From a bacterium HR33 (GTDB taxonomy: Bacteria; Gemmatimonadota; Gemmatimonadetes; Gemmatimonadales; GWC2-71-9): a stretch of 64,000 nt of DNA. The stretch lies in assembly GCA_002923375.1 (NCBI GenBank), contig BEIJ01000005.1, forward strand, positions 75,111 through 139,110, written 5' to 3'. The notes below the pieces were generated by a model that was not told the DNA's origin, did no database searches, and saw only the letters and a program-made list of their open reading frames with translations. This document shows positions 19,644 through 29,196 of this stretch, piece by piece; the first letter of the stretch is position 1, and every line of letters begins with the position of its first letter. The position numbers were made by a program, and so were the translations under genes.

Positions 19644-20170
19644 CGTACCGGTGCCCGGTAGCGCCCAGCCGCCCGCAGCACCAATCTGAGCCGGCAGAGT
19701 TCCTCCAAGAGCTCGCCGGCGGACTCCGGCGGGAGGCTGGTCTCCTGGGCCAGCTCTTCGGCGGTAGCCTCGCCCAGTCGTACCAGTGCGGCGAAGGCCC
19801 GGCGGGCGGGCTCGGATAGAGTGCCCAGGATCTGAAGCTCGCCGGATTTGGTTTTGGCCAAAGCGGCGAGGTTGTTGCGCTCCAAGACGAACTCTATTGC
19901 CTCCCGGTGCCCGTCGTCCACATTCAGCAGGACGAAGGAGCGTTCCTGGGCTCGCTCCCTCAGAAGCCGGCCTACGATTTCGTCGGCGCAGGAGAGATCC
20001 AGGCAGCGGACCGATCCGAAGTCGATCAGGACGGTTTCTCCGTCCAGGCGGGAGAGGATCCGCTCGATTCCGCTGCGGACCGCCTGTCCCGTGCGGCGGG
20101 TTACCAGATCGCCGTAGCCATCCGCTACGGTTTGCCGCAGGATCTCTTTGAGATCGATCGGCAGCGTCAT
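19640..20170 (-). CDS. STAS-like (DUF4325-type) protein with C-terminal winged-helix-like domain
   Basis: Probable regulatory protein of 176 residues from the ATG at 20170. The N-terminal half holds a STAS/DUF4325-like core, ETVLIDFGSVRCLDLSCADEIVGRLL, the region that in anti-anti-sigma factors carries the phosphorylatable Ser. The C-terminal part (ATAEELAQETSLPPESAGELLEELCRLRLV) reads like a winged helix. It overlaps the HATPase gene (ATGA) upstream and ftsE downstream, so it is made with both. A longer open frame exists upstream but runs inside the HATPase gene. No function is known to me for this exact combination. Confidence 0.75.
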
Positions 20171-21066
20171 TTGGCGGGTTGGGCCGCAGGAATGATCAAC
20201 AGCACCTGGCTGCCGGGGAAATCCGGCAGGCCGTCCGCCAAGGGTACGTCGTCGTCCCACGGGGGTACGATGGCAATGCGGGCGGTTCCGCTTCGCACAC
20301 TCAGTTTGCCGGACCATCGGCTCACGTAGCGCCGGATCCCGGCCAGTCCCTGACCGCGGCCGGGATCGCGGAATCGACTCACTCCCTGAATCAACGCGGC
20401 CTCCAGTGCCGTAGCGTCGCTCCAGCGATCCCCGAACCGTTTGGCCTGAGTGGCCTCCAGCGAGCGGCGAAAGCCGACACCGGCGTCGGCCACGGCGATC
20501 ACCGCCACCCTGCGTCCCAGAGTGCGGCGCCAAGTATAGGTCTGAACCGCGACCCAGCCGCCCGTGCCGGCATGCTCAACAATATTCTGACATGCCTCGG
20601 AAAGCGCCATAGCGAACCCCATGGTGGCCTGGGCTTCCAGGCCCAATTCGTGGGAGACGATTGTCTGGGCGCGGTCCTGGATCCGGTCCACCACCGCGTG
20701 CACGTCGTCCGCTTCCCTGACCGGAGTGACTTCCAGCAGCACATCGGAGGTACCCGAGGCCACCACCTTGGGAACCTTCCCGTGAAGCTCGAAGAACTCC
20801 TGGGCGTAGCGGAAAAAGCCCGCCCGCGCCCAGTAGTGGGCTACGTCCCGGTCCTCCGGGAGAGTCAGCAGCGGGTGAACTTTGTGCCGATCGAGCCAGG
20901 CTTGACCCGCTACCAAAAGGCCGAGCAAGCCGTAGGGCGAGGCCCATTGGGTGGCATGGGCGTCGAACAGGACCTTCTCTTCCGGGGACGGAGCGGAGTA
21001 AGCCCGGGCGAACTGATCAAAGGTTCGATCGTCGAACTGTTGGGGCACGGGGATTACCCGGGTCAT
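20167..21066 (-). CDS. STAS-like plus HATPase (anti-sigma-factor-kinase-like) protein
   Basis: A 299-residue cytoplasmic protein from the ATG at 21066. Residues about 1-95 look STAS-like (VLFDAHATQWASPYGLLGLLVAGQAW); residues about 150-295 form a GHKL ATPase: N-box ALSEACQNIVEHAGTGG, G1 box VADAGVGFRRSL, G2-like GQGLAGIRRYV. There is no histidine phospho-acceptor domain, so it resembles SpoIIAB/RsbW rather than a sensor kinase. With the STAS-like gene after it, it could form a partner-switching pair. It overlaps both neighbours by 4 bases. Confidence 0.8.
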   Translation of the reverse strand: MTRVIPVPQQFDDRTFDQFARAYSAPSPEEKVLFDAHATQWASPYGLLGLLVAGQAWLDRHKVHPLLTLPEDRDVAHYWARAGFFRYAQEFFELHGKVPKVVASGTSDVLLEVTPVREADDVHAVVDRIQDRAQTIVSHELGLEAQATMGFAMALSEACQNIVEHAGTGGWVAVQTYTWRRTLGRRVAVIAVADAGVGFRRSLEATQAKRFGDRWSDATALEAALIQGVSRFRDPGRGQGLAGIRRYVSRWSGKLSVRSGTARIAIVPPWDDDVPLADGLPDFPGSQVLLIIPAAQPAK

Positions 21067-22010
21067 GCCGGAACTATCGCCCCTTTCAAGTAATGTTGGA
21101 GGTGAGTCGCCCCCCTGGCCGAGACGTTGCGGGCGGCGTAGAAGTTGGCTCTGGCGACGGCCTCCTCCACGGGGAAGCCGGCCAGCAGATGGGAGACGAG
21201 TGATGCGCCGAAAACGTCTCCGCACCCGGTGGGATCCGCCGGCTGGGCCACTACCGGGGCCGGAACGCGGGCGCTCACGATCGGTTCACCGGGGCGCAGA
21301 ATCCGCCGCTCGAAGTTGAACGAAGGGGTGGTGAAGTACGCCGCTCCTTTGGCGCCAAGGGTGACCACCAGCAAGCCGACCCCGGCCTCCATGGCGCGGG
21401 CCGCCACTCCCATCGGATCATCTCCGAGGCGCGCCAGCTCGTCCTCGTTCACTTGCACCGCATCGAAACACGACAGCCAGTCGGTGGCGTTGGGCAGGCT
21501 GCGGGGAACGCGCAATCCTCCTTCTCCGACGCCCAGAAAGAGACTGTGGAGATCGGCGTAGATCGGTCCGGCGAAACCGCGCCGCAACGCGCGAGCGGTG
21601 GCCAAGTCGAGCTCGAAGCCGGAAATGAAGTTGACGTACAGGGCGTCCAGGTCGCGCACCATCGGTCCCAACTCGTCCCAAGTCCAACCGGGGACTCCGC
21701 CGCTCAAGCACTCGGTCCGGCGTTCGGAGGAGTAGTACCTCAGGGTGACGCGGTTGTTGGGCTGGGGGACTTCCACGAATCGGTTGACCTTGGCACGCTT
21801 CTCGAGCTGGCAGAGGAACCGGTTGGCCTCGTCGGCCAAGTCACGGCCCACCTTGATGAGCGGTACCATCTCCCAGCCTTGGGGCAGAGTGGCTTCCAGC
21901 GCCGCCAGGGCGTAAGCGATTCCGCCCCACTCCTCCACGGGCGAGGTTGGGCCTTCTCGCCCGTAGATCGTGTCCCAGACCATGGTGCCGATAACGCCGA
22001 GTTGCTTCAC
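21063..22010 (-). CDS. PfkB/ribokinase-family sugar or nucleoside kinase
   Basis: Cytoplasmic ATP-dependent kinase of unknown substrate, 315 residues. The C-terminal signature DPTGCGDVFGASLVSHLLAG carries the catalytic Asp of the GAGD motif (here GCGD), and LVVTLGAKGAAYF is the usual preceding block. The N-terminus VIGTMVWDTIYG is a shortened version of the G-G motif. The start is GTG 22010, overlapping the TGA of the ROK gene. The frame upstream is open only within the ROK gene. Confidence 0.85.
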   Translation of the reverse strand: MKQLGVIGTMVWDTIYGREGPTSPVEEWGGIAYALAALEATLPQGWEMVPLIKVGRDLADEANRFLCQLEKRAKVNRFVEVPQPNNRVTLRYYSSERRTECLSGGVPGWTWDELGPMVRDLDALYVNFISGFELDLATARALRRGFAGPIYADLHSLFLGVGEGGLRVPRSLPNATDWLSCFDAVQVNEDELARLGDDPMGVAARAMEAGVGLLVVTLGAKGAAYFTTPSFNFERRILRPGEPIVSARVPAPVVAQPADPTGCGDVFGASLVSHLLAGFPVEEAVARANFYAARNVSARGATHLQHYLKGAIVPA

Positions 22011-22990
22011 TCTTTGCCGTCGCAGTACCAGGCTTTGAAGGTGGCCGCCGCGCCGTACACGCCCGCCGTGCCGGTAAGAGCTCCCGCTACTATCCGGCAA
22101 GCCGCCACCGCCGGTTTGAAGGCTCGCCGCCTCACCTCTTCACGGAGAGGTACGAACAGCTGATCTCCGGCGAGCGTCACGCCGCCGCAGACGACCACCA
22201 CGTCGGGATTGAGGGTGTTGACCATGTTGGCGACCGTGGCTCCCAAGAAGCGCGCGGTGTCCCGGACCACTTCTCGGGCAAACTCGTCCCCGTCGCGGGC
22301 GGCGCGATAGACCAGCTGCGCATCTATCGCCGAAAGATCGCCGTTCACGTACTCCGGCAGTTTGGACGACGCCCCCGCCTCCAGCCCTTCCACCGCCCGG
22401 GCGGCGATGGCGGCTCCCGACGCATAAGCCTCCACGCACCCGTAGTTGCCGCACTTGCAGCGACGCCCGTTCAGATCCACCGTGGTGTGCCCAATTTCCC
22501 CCGCTATATCCGAAGCGCCGTGAAACAGCTTGCCGTCAATCACGATTCCCCCGCCCACACCGGTGCCGATGGTGAGCCCTACCACAACCTTGGCTCCCTG
22601 AGCCGCGCCGCGCCACCATTCTCCCAGGATGGCGCAGTTGGCGTCGTTGTCCAACGAGGCCGGAAGTCCCACCGCCTCGCTGATCCGGTCCCTCAGAGGC
22701 ATGTCGCGCCATCCCAAGTTGGGAGCGATCAGCACGATTCCTCTATTGCGATCCAGGGGGCCCGGGGCTCCGATCCCCACGCCGATGAACTCGATATCGG
22801 GGCCCAGCATCTTGCGGGTTTCTTCCATGCACTCGCGGGTCATTTTGACCATCAGCTCCACCACTGCATCCGGCCCTCCGGCGGCCGGCGTTCTTTGGGT
22901 GGAAAGCCCGTATAGGCCGTTCCCGTCCTCGGCCACGGCACCGACCACTATGTTGGTCCCCCCTAGGTCCACGCCTATGATCGCTTTCAT
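22007..22990 (-). CDS. ROK-family glucokinase / sugar kinase
   Basis: Phosphorylates a hexose with ATP. The 327-residue product has the phosphate motif IGVDLGGTNIVVGAV, LDNDANCAILGEW with the catalytic Asp, TIGTGVGGGIVIDGKL, and the zinc motif CKCGNYGCVEAYAS after GEIGHTTVD. No helix-turn-helix precedes it, so it is an enzyme rather than a ROK repressor. ATG 22990 overlaps the glycosyltransferase stop (ATGA). Glucose is the most likely substrate but N-acetylmannosamine and fructose kinases share the motifs. Confidence 0.9.
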   Translation of the reverse strand: MKAIIGVDLGGTNIVVGAVAEDGNGLYGLSTQRTPAAGGPDAVVELMVKMTRECMEETRKMLGPDIEFIGVGIGAPGPLDRNRGIVLIAPNLGWRDMPLRDRISEAVGLPASLDNDANCAILGEWWRGAAQGAKVVVGLTIGTGVGGGIVIDGKLFHGASDIAGEIGHTTVDLNGRRCKCGNYGCVEAYASGAAIAARAVEGLEAGASSKLPEYVNGDLSAIDAQLVYRAARDGDEFAREVVRDTARFLGATVANMVNTLNPDVVVVCGGVTLAGDQLFVPLREEVRRRAFKPAVAACRIVAGALTGTAGVYGAAATFKAWYCDGKE

Positions 22991-23991
22991 GGTGTGCGTT
23001 CCTCTTGAAGGGCGATCTCCAGCGCCGCTTCTACCGCTGAAAGTACATCCTCTACTGAAAGATCGCGCATGCAGCGGTGGTGGCCCAAGGGACACCGGTC
23101 TCCTCCATGAAGGGAGCAGGGCCGGCAGGGAAGGTCCAGCTGGACGAACCGATGCTCCTCGCCCTGCGGCGCGAATCCGAGGCACGGGTGAGTGGGGCCG
23201 AAGACGGCGACTACCGGAGTACCCAAAGCTGCCGCCAGATGCATCGGCGCGGAGTCGTTAACCACCGCTACGGCGGCGCGTTCGATTACCGCCGCGGATT
23301 CCCTGATGGTGAGACGGCCGCATAGGTCGGCAAGGGGAAAAGTCGTCCGAGGCTGTGTTCGGTGGAAGAGGCGGTCGCTCGTTTCTCCCACCGCTACCAC
23401 GGCGATCCGGGATGCCAGGGTCATTGCCAGCTCCCTGAAGTAAGGCCATCGTTTGGTTGCTCGGGCGGATCCGGGGGCGATGACTACGAAGGGGTCTTCT
23501 ATCCCCGCCGCTTCGAGCTCCCTGGTCGCGGCAAGCCGGTCAGCCTCCGCCAGCCAGATCCTCAAGGGCGGCGTGTCCGGTCCCGGGACCAGGCGAACGA
23601 GTCTTTCGATTTCGGAAGCTCCCTCCCGCTGCTTGGTCTCGGTATAGAGCCAGCGGGCCGCGGTGTCGCCAAAACCAATTCGTTCCGGGATCCGGGCTAG
23701 CCACGCCAGCAGGGCCGAGCGAACGGACCGATGCGGCAGATAGGCCGTGTCATAACCGTTTAGGCGCAGCTGGCGAGCGGCGCGGATCAGGCCGCGTGCT
23801 CCCTTCTGGGTGCCGCGCTTGTCAAAGGTGAAGACTCGATCCACGGCCGGATGGGTTTCCACCAGCGGTTTTGCCGCCGGGGTGGTTACCACATCCACGC
23901 GGTCATGGACTGCCGCCGCTTTTTGCAAAAGGGGCGAGGTGAGGATCACGTCGCCCAGCCAGGCGGTCTGAATCACCAGGGCGCGGCTCAC
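22987..23991 (-). CDS. GT9 glycosyltransferase, lipopolysaccharide heptosyltransferase-like
   Basis: Probably adds heptose (or a related sugar) to the lipopolysaccharide core on the inner face of the inner membrane. The 334-residue protein begins [22 protein letters not shown], has the nucleotide-sugar region [20 protein letters not shown] and the acceptor block [28 protein letters not shown] Cys-rich stretch ([22 protein letters not shown]) near the C-terminus is common in this family. The GTG start at 23991 overlaps the lepA stop. Confidence 0.88.
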   Translation of the reverse strand: MSRALVIQTAWLGDVILTSPLLQKAAAVHDRVDVVTTPAAKPLVETHPAVDRVFTFDKRGTQKGARGLIRAARQLRLNGYDTAYLPHRSVRSALLAWLARIPERIGFGDTAARWLYTETKQREGASEIERLVRLVPGPDTPPLRIWLAEADRLAATRELEAAGIEDPFVVIAPGSARATKRWPYFRELAMTLASRIAVVAVGETSDRLFHRTQPRTTFPLADLCGRLTIRESAAVIERAAVAVVNDSAPMHLAAALGTPVVAVFGPTHPCLGFAPQGEEHRFVQLDLPCRPCSLHGGDRCPLGHHRCMRDLSVEDVLSAVEAALEIALQEERTP

Positions 23992-25787
23992 TCTACCTTC
24001 AGCACCGCGAGGAAAGCTTCCTGGGGAATTTCCACCGTGCCAAGCTGCTTCATTCGTTTCTTGCCTTCCTTTTGTTTTTCCAGGAGTTTGCGCTTGCGCG
24101 TCACGTCGCCCCCGTAGCACTTGGCGGTCACGTTCTTGCGCAACGGCTTGATAGTTTCCCGGGCAATGACCTTGGAGCCGATGGCGGCCTGGATCACCAC
24201 TTCGAACAGTTGCCTGGGGATCAGCTCTTTGAGCTTGCCGGCGAGCTTTTTCCCCCAGTCGTAGGCCTTGTCCCGGTGGATAATGATGCTGAAAGCGTCC
24301 ACCGGATCTCCGTTGATCAGCATGTCCAGCTTCACCACGTCGCTGGGCCGGTAACCCGCAAATTCGTAGTCCAGGCTGGCGTAGCCTCGGGTGACGGTCT
24401 TCAAGCGGTCGTAGAAATCCAGAATGATTTCCGCCAGGGGAAACTCCCAGGTGAACTGGACCCGGGAGGGGTCCAGGTACTGCATGCCGATGTAGATCCC
24501 CCGGCGCTCCTGGCCCAACTGCATGATCGGACCGATATGCTCCGCGGGCGCCGTGATGTGCGCCCGGACGTACGGCTCCTCGATTCTTTCCACCGTGGAG
24601 CCGTGGGGCATTTTGCTGGGGTTCTCCACGGTGACCATGGTGCCGTTGGTCAGATAGACGTGATATTCGACGTTCGGGACGGTGGTGATGAGGTCCAATT
24701 CGAATTCCCGCTCCAGGCGCTCCCGCACGATCTCCATGTGCAGCAGGCCCAGGAATCCGCAGCGGAAACCGAAACCCAAAGCCGCGGAGGTTTCCGGCTC
24801 GTAGCGCAGCGCGGCGTCGTTGAGTTGAAGCTTGGCCAGTGCGTCGCGCAGCTCCTCGTACTGATTGGCGTCGGTAGGGTAGAGACCCGCGAAGACCATG
24901 GATTTCACCTCCCGGTATCCGGGCAGCATGGTCTTGGCGGGGTTGTTGGCGTCCAGAACGGTGTCGCCTACCCGGGTCTCGCTTACCCCCCGGATGTTAG
25001 CCACCAGGTATCCGACCTCGCCCGCTTCCAGCGAGCCGGTGGGATGATGGCCCAGCCTCAGGTAGCCCACTTCCGCAACCTCGTAGCGGTCCTCGGGATG
25101 GGATCCGAAGGAGATCTCCATCCCGGGAGCTATACGGCCGTCCACCACGCGGATCGTGGGGATCGCGCCGCGGTAGCGGTCGTAATAGGAGTCGAAGATC
25201 AGCGCCCTGAGCGGCGCTTCGGGATCGCCCTTGGGGGGTGGGATCTTTTGCACGATCGCTTCCAGGAGTTCCGGTACGCCGCGACCCTCTTTGGCGGACA
25301 CCAGCAAAATCTCGCCGGGTTCTACTCCCAAAAGATCGGCCAGCTCCCTGGCACGCTTTTCAGGCTCTGCCGCTGGGAGGTCGATCTTGTTGAGCACCGG
25401 TATGATCTCTAGGCCCGCCTCCAAGGCGAGGGTGAGGTTGGAAATAGTCTGCGCTTCCACCCCCTGGCTCGCGTCCACCACCAGAATCGCCCCCTCGCAG
25501 GCTGCCAAGGAGCGCGATACCTCGTAGGTGAAATCCACATGGCCCGGCGTGTCTATGAGATTGAACTGATAAACCTCTCCGTCCCGGGCCCGGTACTGCA
25601 TCCGCACGGCGTTGAGCTTTATAGTTATTCCGCGCTCTCTTTCCAGTTCTAGGGTGTCGAGCACCTGCTCGCGCATCTGTCGTTTGTCCAAAGTGCCGGT
25701 GGCCTCGATCAGGCGGTCCGCCAGGGTGGACTTGCCGTGATCGATGTGCGCGATGATGCAGAAGTTCCGTATTCGCCGCTGCGACAT
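23988..25787 (-). CDS. lepA: Elongation factor 4 (LepA), GTPase
   Basis: Ribosome-associated GTPase (EF4). At 599 residues it has full length: G1 [14 protein letters not shown] at 12-25, G3 DTPGHVDF, G4 NKIDLP, G5 VSAKEGRG, the EF-G-like domains III and V, and the LepA-specific C-terminal domain ([43 protein letters not shown] as separate conserved blocks). It is the first gene of a nine-gene chain of 4-base overlaps ending in envC. Confidence 0.97.
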   Translation of the reverse strand: MSQRRIRNFCIIAHIDHGKSTLADRLIEATGTLDKRQMREQVLDTLELERERGITIKLNAVRMQYRARDGEVYQFNLIDTPGHVDFTYEVSRSLAACEGAILVVDASQGVEAQTISNLTLALEAGLEIIPVLNKIDLPAAEPEKRARELADLLGVEPGEILLVSAKEGRGVPELLEAIVQKIPPPKGDPEAPLRALIFDSYYDRYRGAIPTIRVVDGRIAPGMEISFGSHPEDRYEVAEVGYLRLGHHPTGSLEAGEVGYLVANIRGVSETRVGDTVLDANNPAKTMLPGYREVKSMVFAGLYPTDANQYEELRDALAKLQLNDAALRYEPETSAALGFGFRCGFLGLLHMEIVRERLEREFELDLITTVPNVEYHVYLTNGTMVTVENPSKMPHGSTVERIEEPYVRAHITAPAEHIGPIMQLGQERRGIYIGMQYLDPSRVQFTWEFPLAEIILDFYDRLKTVTRGYASLDYEFAGYRPSDVVKLDMLINGDPVDAFSIIIHRDKAYDWGKKLAGKLKELIPRQLFEVVIQAAIGSKVIARETIKPLRKNVTAKCYGGDVTRKRKLLEKQKEGKKRMKQLGTVEIPQEAFLAVLKVE

Positions 25788-25866
25788 GAGCAGGAATATA
25801 GACGTTTGCGGAGTTCCTGCGGGAGCGCATCTTTATGACCGACGACTCCAACGCCGGTGAGGGGAT

Positions 25867-27594
25867 ATGTTCACTAGCCCGCGATACCCGTCAGTTTTGC
25901 TGTCAGTCCTTTGCCTAGCCCTGGGGCCTGGCGTATGCCGCCCGCTTCGGGCGGCTCAGGGCGACGATCCCCGCAATCCCAACTGGTCCAAATACCACAG
26001 CACTGCGGAGGCTTACGCCCTGCTCCGGGGCTGGGCGCGGCTTTATCCCCAGCTGACCGAACTTTACTCGATCGGGGAGACGCTGAAAGGCACGCCGCTC
26101 TTGGTCTTGGAGATCACCAGCGAAGCCACCGGTCCGGCTTCGGAGAAACCGGGTTATTACTACGACGGTAACATCCACGCGGGGGAGCTGACCGGGGCGG
26201 AGGTTGCCCTTCATTTTGCGTGGTACCTGCTCAGCAACTACGGCAAGGATCGCCGGGTGACTCGGCTTCTGGATACCCGGGCCGTATACGTTCGTCCCAA
26301 GTTCAACCCCGACGGAGCCGATCTCGCGTTGGATCCTGCGGTACAGCTGCGCAGCACGCCGCGGCCCTACGACGAGGATTTTGACGGGCTCCTGGACGAG
26401 GATCCTGCCGAAGACCTGAACGGTGACGGTGCGGTGACCCAGATGAGGGTGCCCAACCCGGCGGGCTTATGGAAAGTGAGCTCCGCCGATCCCAGGATCA
26501 TGGTTCGCCGGGGAGACGGAGAGACGGAGGGCGTTTTTTACGACCTCTATACCGAGGGGATCGATAACGACGGCGACGGCCGGTTCAACGAGGACGGGAT
26601 CGGCGGGATCGACATGAACCGCAACTTTCCCAGGGAATGGGGGCTGGAGTTCGAGCAGGAGGGTGCCGGCCCTTACCCGCTGTCGGAACCCGAAACCCGC
26701 GCCACGATCGAGTTCCTGCACGCTCACCGGAACATCACCGGGGTTTTTCACGGCCACACTTCGGGAGGGTTTCTCTATCGCCTCCCCTCTACCGGTCCGT
26801 GGGAGGCGTTCAACCTCTTCGATCAGAATCTGATCTTGGAGTTGGCGGAGAAATATCGCGCTACCACGGGACAGCCGGTGGTTCCGAGCTACAGCAATCC
26901 GCGGGTGCACCGGCACGGCACCCTGATCAGTTGGGCTTACTGGGATTACGGGGTGATCGGTTTCGTACCGGAGTTCTGGGGCGGTTTCGGCCGGGATTAC
27001 GACGGTGACGGCCGGGTGAGCGAGCAGGAACAGCTCCGCTGGAACGACGAGGAACTCCGGGGCGAAGGGTTTGCCAACTGGTCGCCCTTCGATCACCCGC
27101 AGCTAGGCAGGGTGGAGATCGGAGGATGGAAGACGCGCTATACCCGGCAGAATCCGCCTCCCCACCTGCTCAAGGGCGAGATCGAGAAGTACGTGCCCTG
27201 GATGTTGTGGCTGGCCGAAGTGAGTCCTCGGGTGGTGATCAAGGAAGTGGAGGTGGTTCCTCTCGGAGGGGGGTTGAGCCGGGTGCGGGTTACGGTGGAA
27301 AACGAAGGTTATCTATCCACCAATATCACCCAGCGCGCCTTGGACGCCCGCTTGGCTCCTCCGGTGCGCGCTATAATCGAGCTGAGAGACGCGGAGCTGG
27401 TAAGCGGATCCCGGAGGACGGACTTGGGGCATCTTCGGGGAACGCGGGACGCTTCCGGGAACGAAAGGGAGGCGGAGTCGCGCGCCAGGGTGGAATACGT
27501 GGTTCGGGCTACGGGGCAGCGCCCGGCGGCCGTGATCACCGTCGTCTCGGAGAAGGGCGGGACGGCGAAGCGGGAGGTGCAGCTCCGGCGCTGA
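25867..27594 (+). CDS. Secreted M14-family zinc carboxypeptidase with calcium-loop-like insertions
   Basis: Extracellular or periplasmic metallocarboxypeptidase, 575 residues with a signal peptide to about residue 30. The M14 catalytic domain spans about 40-415: zinc ligands H104 and E107 in NIHAGE, the later His in GVFHGHTSGG (295 or 297), the substrate stretch MNRNFP and the catalytic Glu in FVPEFWGG (369). Four DxDxDG-type loops interrupt it (about 169-180, 183-193, 233-244, 377-388), resembling EF-hand or dockerin calcium loops. The last 150 residues form a beta-rich domain (VTVENEGYLSTNITQRAL). It lies divergent from lepA with a 79-base gap. Confidence 0.88.
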   Translation: MFTSPRYPSVLLSVLCLALGPGVCRPLRAAQGDDPRNPNWSKYHSTAEAYALLRGWARLYPQLTELYSIGETLKGTPLLVLEITSEATGPASEKPGYYYDGNIHAGELTGAEVALHFAWYLLSNYGKDRRVTRLLDTRAVYVRPKFNPDGADLALDPAVQLRSTPRPYDEDFDGLLDEDPAEDLNGDGAVTQMRVPNPAGLWKVSSADPRIMVRRGDGETEGVFYDLYTEGIDNDGDGRFNEDGIGGIDMNRNFPREWGLEFEQEGAGPYPLSEPETRATIEFLHAHRNITGVFHGHTSGGFLYRLPSTGPWEAFNLFDQNLILELAEKYRATTGQPVVPSYSNPRVHRHGTLISWAYWDYGVIGFVPEFWGGFGRDYDGDGRVSEQEQLRWNDEELRGEGFANWSPFDHPQLGRVEIGGWKTRYTRQNPPPHLLKGEIEKYVPWMLWLAEVSPRVVIKEVEVVPLGGGLSRVRVTVENEGYLSTNITQRALDARLAPPVRAIIELRDAELVSGSRRTDLGHLRGTRDASGNEREAESRARVEYVVRATGQRPAAVITVVSEKGGTAKREVQLRR

Positions 27595-27607
27595 CCGCCG
27601 GCGATCT

Positions 27608-29131
27608 TCACCTTTCCGCTCTCTGGACGATCACCCGGTAGCTTTCGGGATTCCAGCGCGGGCGGCTGGGGGCGTTGGCGATTTCGAGACCCAGGTAAAA
27701 AATCAGTTTTATGACCCGAGACGCCTTTTCCGCGTCGATCTTGTGCGCTTCGTCTCCCGGCCGATGATAGTCTCCGTGCACGCCGTTGAAGAAAAAGAGC
27801 GCAGGTACCCCTCGCCGGGCAAAGTTGAAGTGATCCGATCTGAAGAAGAAGCGCTCTTCGGGCCACAAGTCGTCGATCGGCGCCATGCGCAGTTCGGGAT
27901 GCCGGGCGCTCACTCGCGCTAGGGTTTGTCCCAAGTCCGAGTGCTCCTTGCCGATCACTACGATGGTGTCTTTCCAGTTGCGGCCGATCATGTCGGCGTT
28001 CAGGTCTGCAACCAGCTGGGACAAGGGCACGGGCGGATTGGAGGTGAAATAGTCGCTCCCCCATAGGCCCATCTCTTCGCCGCTCACGGTAAGGAAGATC
28101 AGAGACCGCTTGGGCCGGGGCGCAAGGAGCGAGAAGGCTTCGGCAAGTTCCAGGATTGCGGTAGTGCCCGAGGCGTTGTCGTCCGCTCCGTTGTAAATGG
28201 TGTCCCCCGTTGCATCGGGACGGCCCACTCCCACATGGTCCATGTGGGCGCTGAAGACCATATACTCGTTCTTGAGCTGCGGGTCGCTTCCCTCCAGGAT
28301 CCCTACCACGTTGGGAGGCGAAAGGGAAGAAGCTACTTGGCGGCGAATTTTAATCGATACGTCCAGCGGGGTTGCGACTGCCTGCGCCTTGTGCCGGGCA
28401 CGGGCTAAGGATGCCAAGTCGATCCCCTGTGCCGCCAGCAGCTTGGCCGCAGCCTGTTCTCTTACCCACAGAAGCGGAATCTCGCCCCCGTCCCAGGAAC
28501 GTTGCGTCCTGAACTGATCCTGGCGTTCCGCCATTCGCCGCCAGCTGGAGTCGGCAAGCGACACGGGTATCATTACCGCAACCGCTCCCGCTCGCGACCA
28601 GGAAAACAGGATGCGGTCGATGTCGGCCAAGGCGTTGTCGATCCCCGCAGGGAGGACCACCAGGAGAGCGCGGTCTTTTACCTCTGGCGGAGCTGCGGTG
28701 TCCGGGATCCCGCTGATTATGGCGAGCCGTGCCGAACGATCCATGTCCGCTACTGGCAGAAAAGGCGGGTACAGCACATCGGTTCCGAAGCGCCAGGTCG
28801 TGGATCCGGCGACAGAGATGGAGGATGCAACGGGGTCCAACCTCACTCGCTCGACCGAGTATCTCTGGATGAAGTCGCCGCCGTCGCCCCCCGGCTTCAG
28901 TCCCAAACGCCGGAACTCGGAGGCAATGTAGCTCGCTACGGTCTCGATCTCGGGCCGGAGCGTGCTGCGGCCGCGCATCGAGTCGTGGGCCAGTATCGCC
29001 ACGCGCCGGGCCACGTCCGCCTCGGTGATGCTGGAGACCGCAGCGGAGACAGGGGCGCGATTCTGGCAAGCCGCCAGAGCGGGAGCAGAAAAGATTGCTG
29101 CAACTAGAGCCGACACACTCGACCAGCGCAT
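27608..29131 (-). CDS. M28-family zinc aminopeptidase, predicted lipoprotein
   Basis: Exported di-zinc aminopeptidase with PA-type insert, 507 residues. From the ATG at 29131, set by AAAGGA 8 bases upstream, the N-terminus MRWSSVSALVAAIFSAPALAAC ends in a lipobox (LAAC). M28 ligands are visible: SAHMDHVGVG (His, Asp), YNGADDNASGT (Asp), SGEEMGLWGS (Glu-Glu), NADMIGR (Asp) and FFNGVHGDYHRPGDE (His). A PA-like domain lies about 120-260. It ends 13 bases from the convergent M14 gene. Confidence 0.92.
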   Translation of the reverse strand: MRWSSVSALVAAIFSAPALAACQNRAPVSAAVSSITEADVARRVAILAHDSMRGRSTLRPEIETVASYIASEFRRLGLKPGGDGGDFIQRYSVERVRLDPVASSISVAGSTTWRFGTDVLYPPFLPVADMDRSARLAIISGIPDTAAPPEVKDRALLVVLPAGIDNALADIDRILFSWSRAGAVAVMIPVSLADSSWRRMAERQDQFRTQRSWDGGEIPLLWVREQAAAKLLAAQGIDLASLARARHKAQAVATPLDVSIKIRRQVASSLSPPNVVGILEGSDPQLKNEYMVFSAHMDHVGVGRPDATGDTIYNGADDNASGTTAILELAEAFSLLAPRPKRSLIFLTVSGEEMGLWGSDYFTSNPPVPLSQLVADLNADMIGRNWKDTIVVIGKEHSDLGQTLARVSARHPELRMAPIDDLWPEERFFFRSDHFNFARRGVPALFFFNGVHGDYHRPGDEAHKIDAEKASRVIKLIFYLGLEIANAPSRPRWNPESYRVIVQRAER

Positions 29132-29181
29132 GCTGTGATCCTTTTCCAAGCGGTTCTAAGCCCTGGTTATCGGAGAGCCGA

Positions 29182-29193
29182 AAGATAACTCCC
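29182..29193 (-). promoter_or_regulatory. Putative -10 promoter element of the M28 peptidase gene
   Basis: Minus-strand GGGAGTTATCTT, identical over 12 bases to the element before the TPP riboswitch. It lies about 50 bases upstream of the peptidase ATG. No clear -35 is seen. Confidence 0.4.
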
Positions 29194-29196
29194 GGA

